A stretch of 64,000 nucleotides of DNA from Bacteroides cutis. Lineage in GTDB: Bacteria > Bacteroidota > Bacteroidia > Bacteroidales > Bacteroidaceae. Location of the stretch: positions 951,252 through 1,015,251 of the forward strand of contig NZ_OEST01000001.1 in the NCBI RefSeq assembly GCF_900241005.1. The letters run 5' to 3'. The translations under genes were made by a program, and so were the position numbers. Of the stretch, positions 63,414 through 64,000 are shown piece by piece. Every line of letters begins with the position of its first letter. Position 1 is the stretch's first letter. The notes under the pieces are model-generated. The model was not told where the DNA came from, ran no database searches, and worked only from the letters and a program-made list of their open reading frames with translations.

Positions 63414-63748
63414 AACAATTGATACCCGCTCTTTTTACTGTAGGTGCTGTTATGGTTCTCATAGGGGCCGCTGTTTATATTACTGGTTGGATGCTCGCGC
63501 CTTATGTATATACTATTGGTGCTACCTTTGTTGCTTTGGCACAGATCAATTCCCCTTCGAAATCTAAAAAAACGAATGTGAAACGTCTCCGTCGTCAGCA
63601 AATATTCGGTGCTTTGTTGTTGGTCTTAACGGGGGCGTTTATGCTTTTTACTCATGGTAATGAGTGGATTATCTCACTTACAATTGCTGCTATCCTTGAA
63701 CTTTATACTTCGATACGTATTCCTCAGGAGGAAGTAAAAGGAGAATAA
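63410..63748 (+). CDS. Small membrane protein of unknown function
   Basis: A 112-residue protein with four hydrophobic segments (residues about 5-27, 30-46, 65-82, 85-102) separated by a basic loop SKSKKTNVKRLRRQQ. It overlaps the DivIC-like gene by an ATGA, so the two are coupled and coexpressed. I do not recognise a named family; proteins of this size and pattern follow divIC in other Bacteroides. Envelope or division role is possible by context only. Confidence 0.8.
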   Translation: MKQLIPALFTVGAVMVLIGAAVYITGWMLAPYVYTIGATFVALAQINSPSKSKKTNVKRLRRQQIFGALLLVLTGAFMLFTHGNEWIISLTIAAILELYTSIRIPQEEVKGE

Positions 63749-63947
63749 TAGTCTTTGAGGATATTTTTTCTTTTTCTTTCCGTTCCTGTTTTTTCTTTTT
63801 CTCTTTCTCCGCTCGTGCGTATATATAATAATGTGTTTTCTTTCCGTGTTTTTTCCTCTTCCCTTTGGAAATATGTTTTATAACATCCTTATCAGTCAGC
63901 GTATTAGCAAAAAGTTTCATTTTTTTTTAAAAAAAGAGTCATATATA

Positions 63948-63979
63948 TTTGCGTGTTATTATCAAATGCCCTACTTTTG
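63948..63979 (+). promoter_or_regulatory. Promoter near the window end with -33 and -7 boxes
   Basis: TTTG (63948-63951) and TACTTTTG (63972-63979) are separated by 20 nt, the classical Bacteroides spacing. The CGCTTTCGGGAAC stretch that follows resembles the start of stable-RNA leaders, but the transcribed gene lies outside the window. From 63749 to 63947 only low-complexity T/C-rich sequence is seen. Confidence 0.6.
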
Positions 63980-64000
63980 CATCCGCTTTCGGGAACGAGA

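Noticed and set aside
63690..63920. 76-codon Lys/Glu-rich minus-strand frame near the end of the window
   Set aside because: It arises from a T/C-rich low-complexity stretch and overlaps the end of the small membrane protein gene; no promoter box precedes it.
1..64000. Mobile elements or integration sites
   Set aside because: No transposase, integrase or target-site duplication was seen, and the tRNA-Met gene has no repeated 3' end nearby.

Overview
The window is chromosomal DNA of a gut Bacteroides (order Bacteroidales). This rests on SusC/SusD-type outer-membrane uptake genes, glycoside hydrolases carried as lipoproteins, BACON and IPT/TIG domains, DUF4136, and promoters with the Bacteroides -7 box TAnnTTTG in front of many genes. 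Protein order and sequence fit the B. ovatus / B. uniformis / B. intestinalis / B. cellulosilyticus range, but I cannot name the species. I see no insertion sequences, phage, CRISPR array or rRNA, and only one tRNA.

Layout. 1-4348: a split 5'-nucleotidase (C-terminal domain gene first, cut by the window edge, then the metallophosphatase gene) and a GH3/serine-hydrolase fusion. 4473-5819 (minus): an outer-membrane barrel protein and a DUF4136 lipoprotein. 5974-34421: a roughly 28-kb polysaccharide utilisation locus (PUL) for a beta-mannan, probably acetylated galacto-glucomannan. It contains an aldo-keto reductase and GH97 (minus), GH3, GH2, an AraC-type regulator, a CE7 esterase-GH5_7-GH5 operon, a SusC-SusD-SGBP-SGBP-GH5_4 operon, and the GH26-GH130-MFS-epimerase cassette known from the B. 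fragilis mannobiose pathway. 34440-37398: aspartokinase (minus) and an NtrC-type sigma-54 activator. 37567-45867: a Kdp potassium-uptake operon behind a sigma-54-type promoter, with two tiny membrane peptides (one is KdpF), kdpA, kdpB, kdpC, an outer-membrane protein, a KdpD sensor half and a separate histidine kinase. 45891-50907 (minus): TolC/EmrA/EmrB-type tripartite efflux operon with an AraC regulator. 51368-53923: GH116. 54078-55467 (minus): DUF418 membrane protein and tRNA-Met. 55726-63748: housekeeping genes (START-like protein, LptF/G permease, ribBA, aspartate aminotransferase, ferredoxin, dnaX, a DivIC/FtsB-like protein and a small membrane protein).

How the PUL should work (known families plus inference): a surface GH5_4 (the only enzyme here with an acidic lipoprotein export signal) and two surface glycan-binding proteins capture and cut the polymer, and SusC/SusD import oligosaccharides. 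CE7 removes acetyl groups, GH97 removes alpha-galactose, and GH26, GH5_7, GH5, GH3 and GH2 shorten the chains in the periplasm. The MFS protein then imports mannobiose, the epimerase turns it into mannosyl-glucose, and the GH130 phosphorylase yields mannose-1-phosphate and glucose.

The main new observation is a shared promoter element. GGATAAA lies exactly 30 nt upstream of a TAnnTTTG box in front of four separate PUL transcripts, with a near match (TGATAAG) at the same spacing before a fifth. This points to one activator, most simply the AraC protein encoded inside the locus, controlling the whole 28 kb. The second is the Kdp locus, where a sigma-54 promoter and an NtrC-type regulator appear to stand in for the usual KdpE control and the KdpD sensor is split into two genes.
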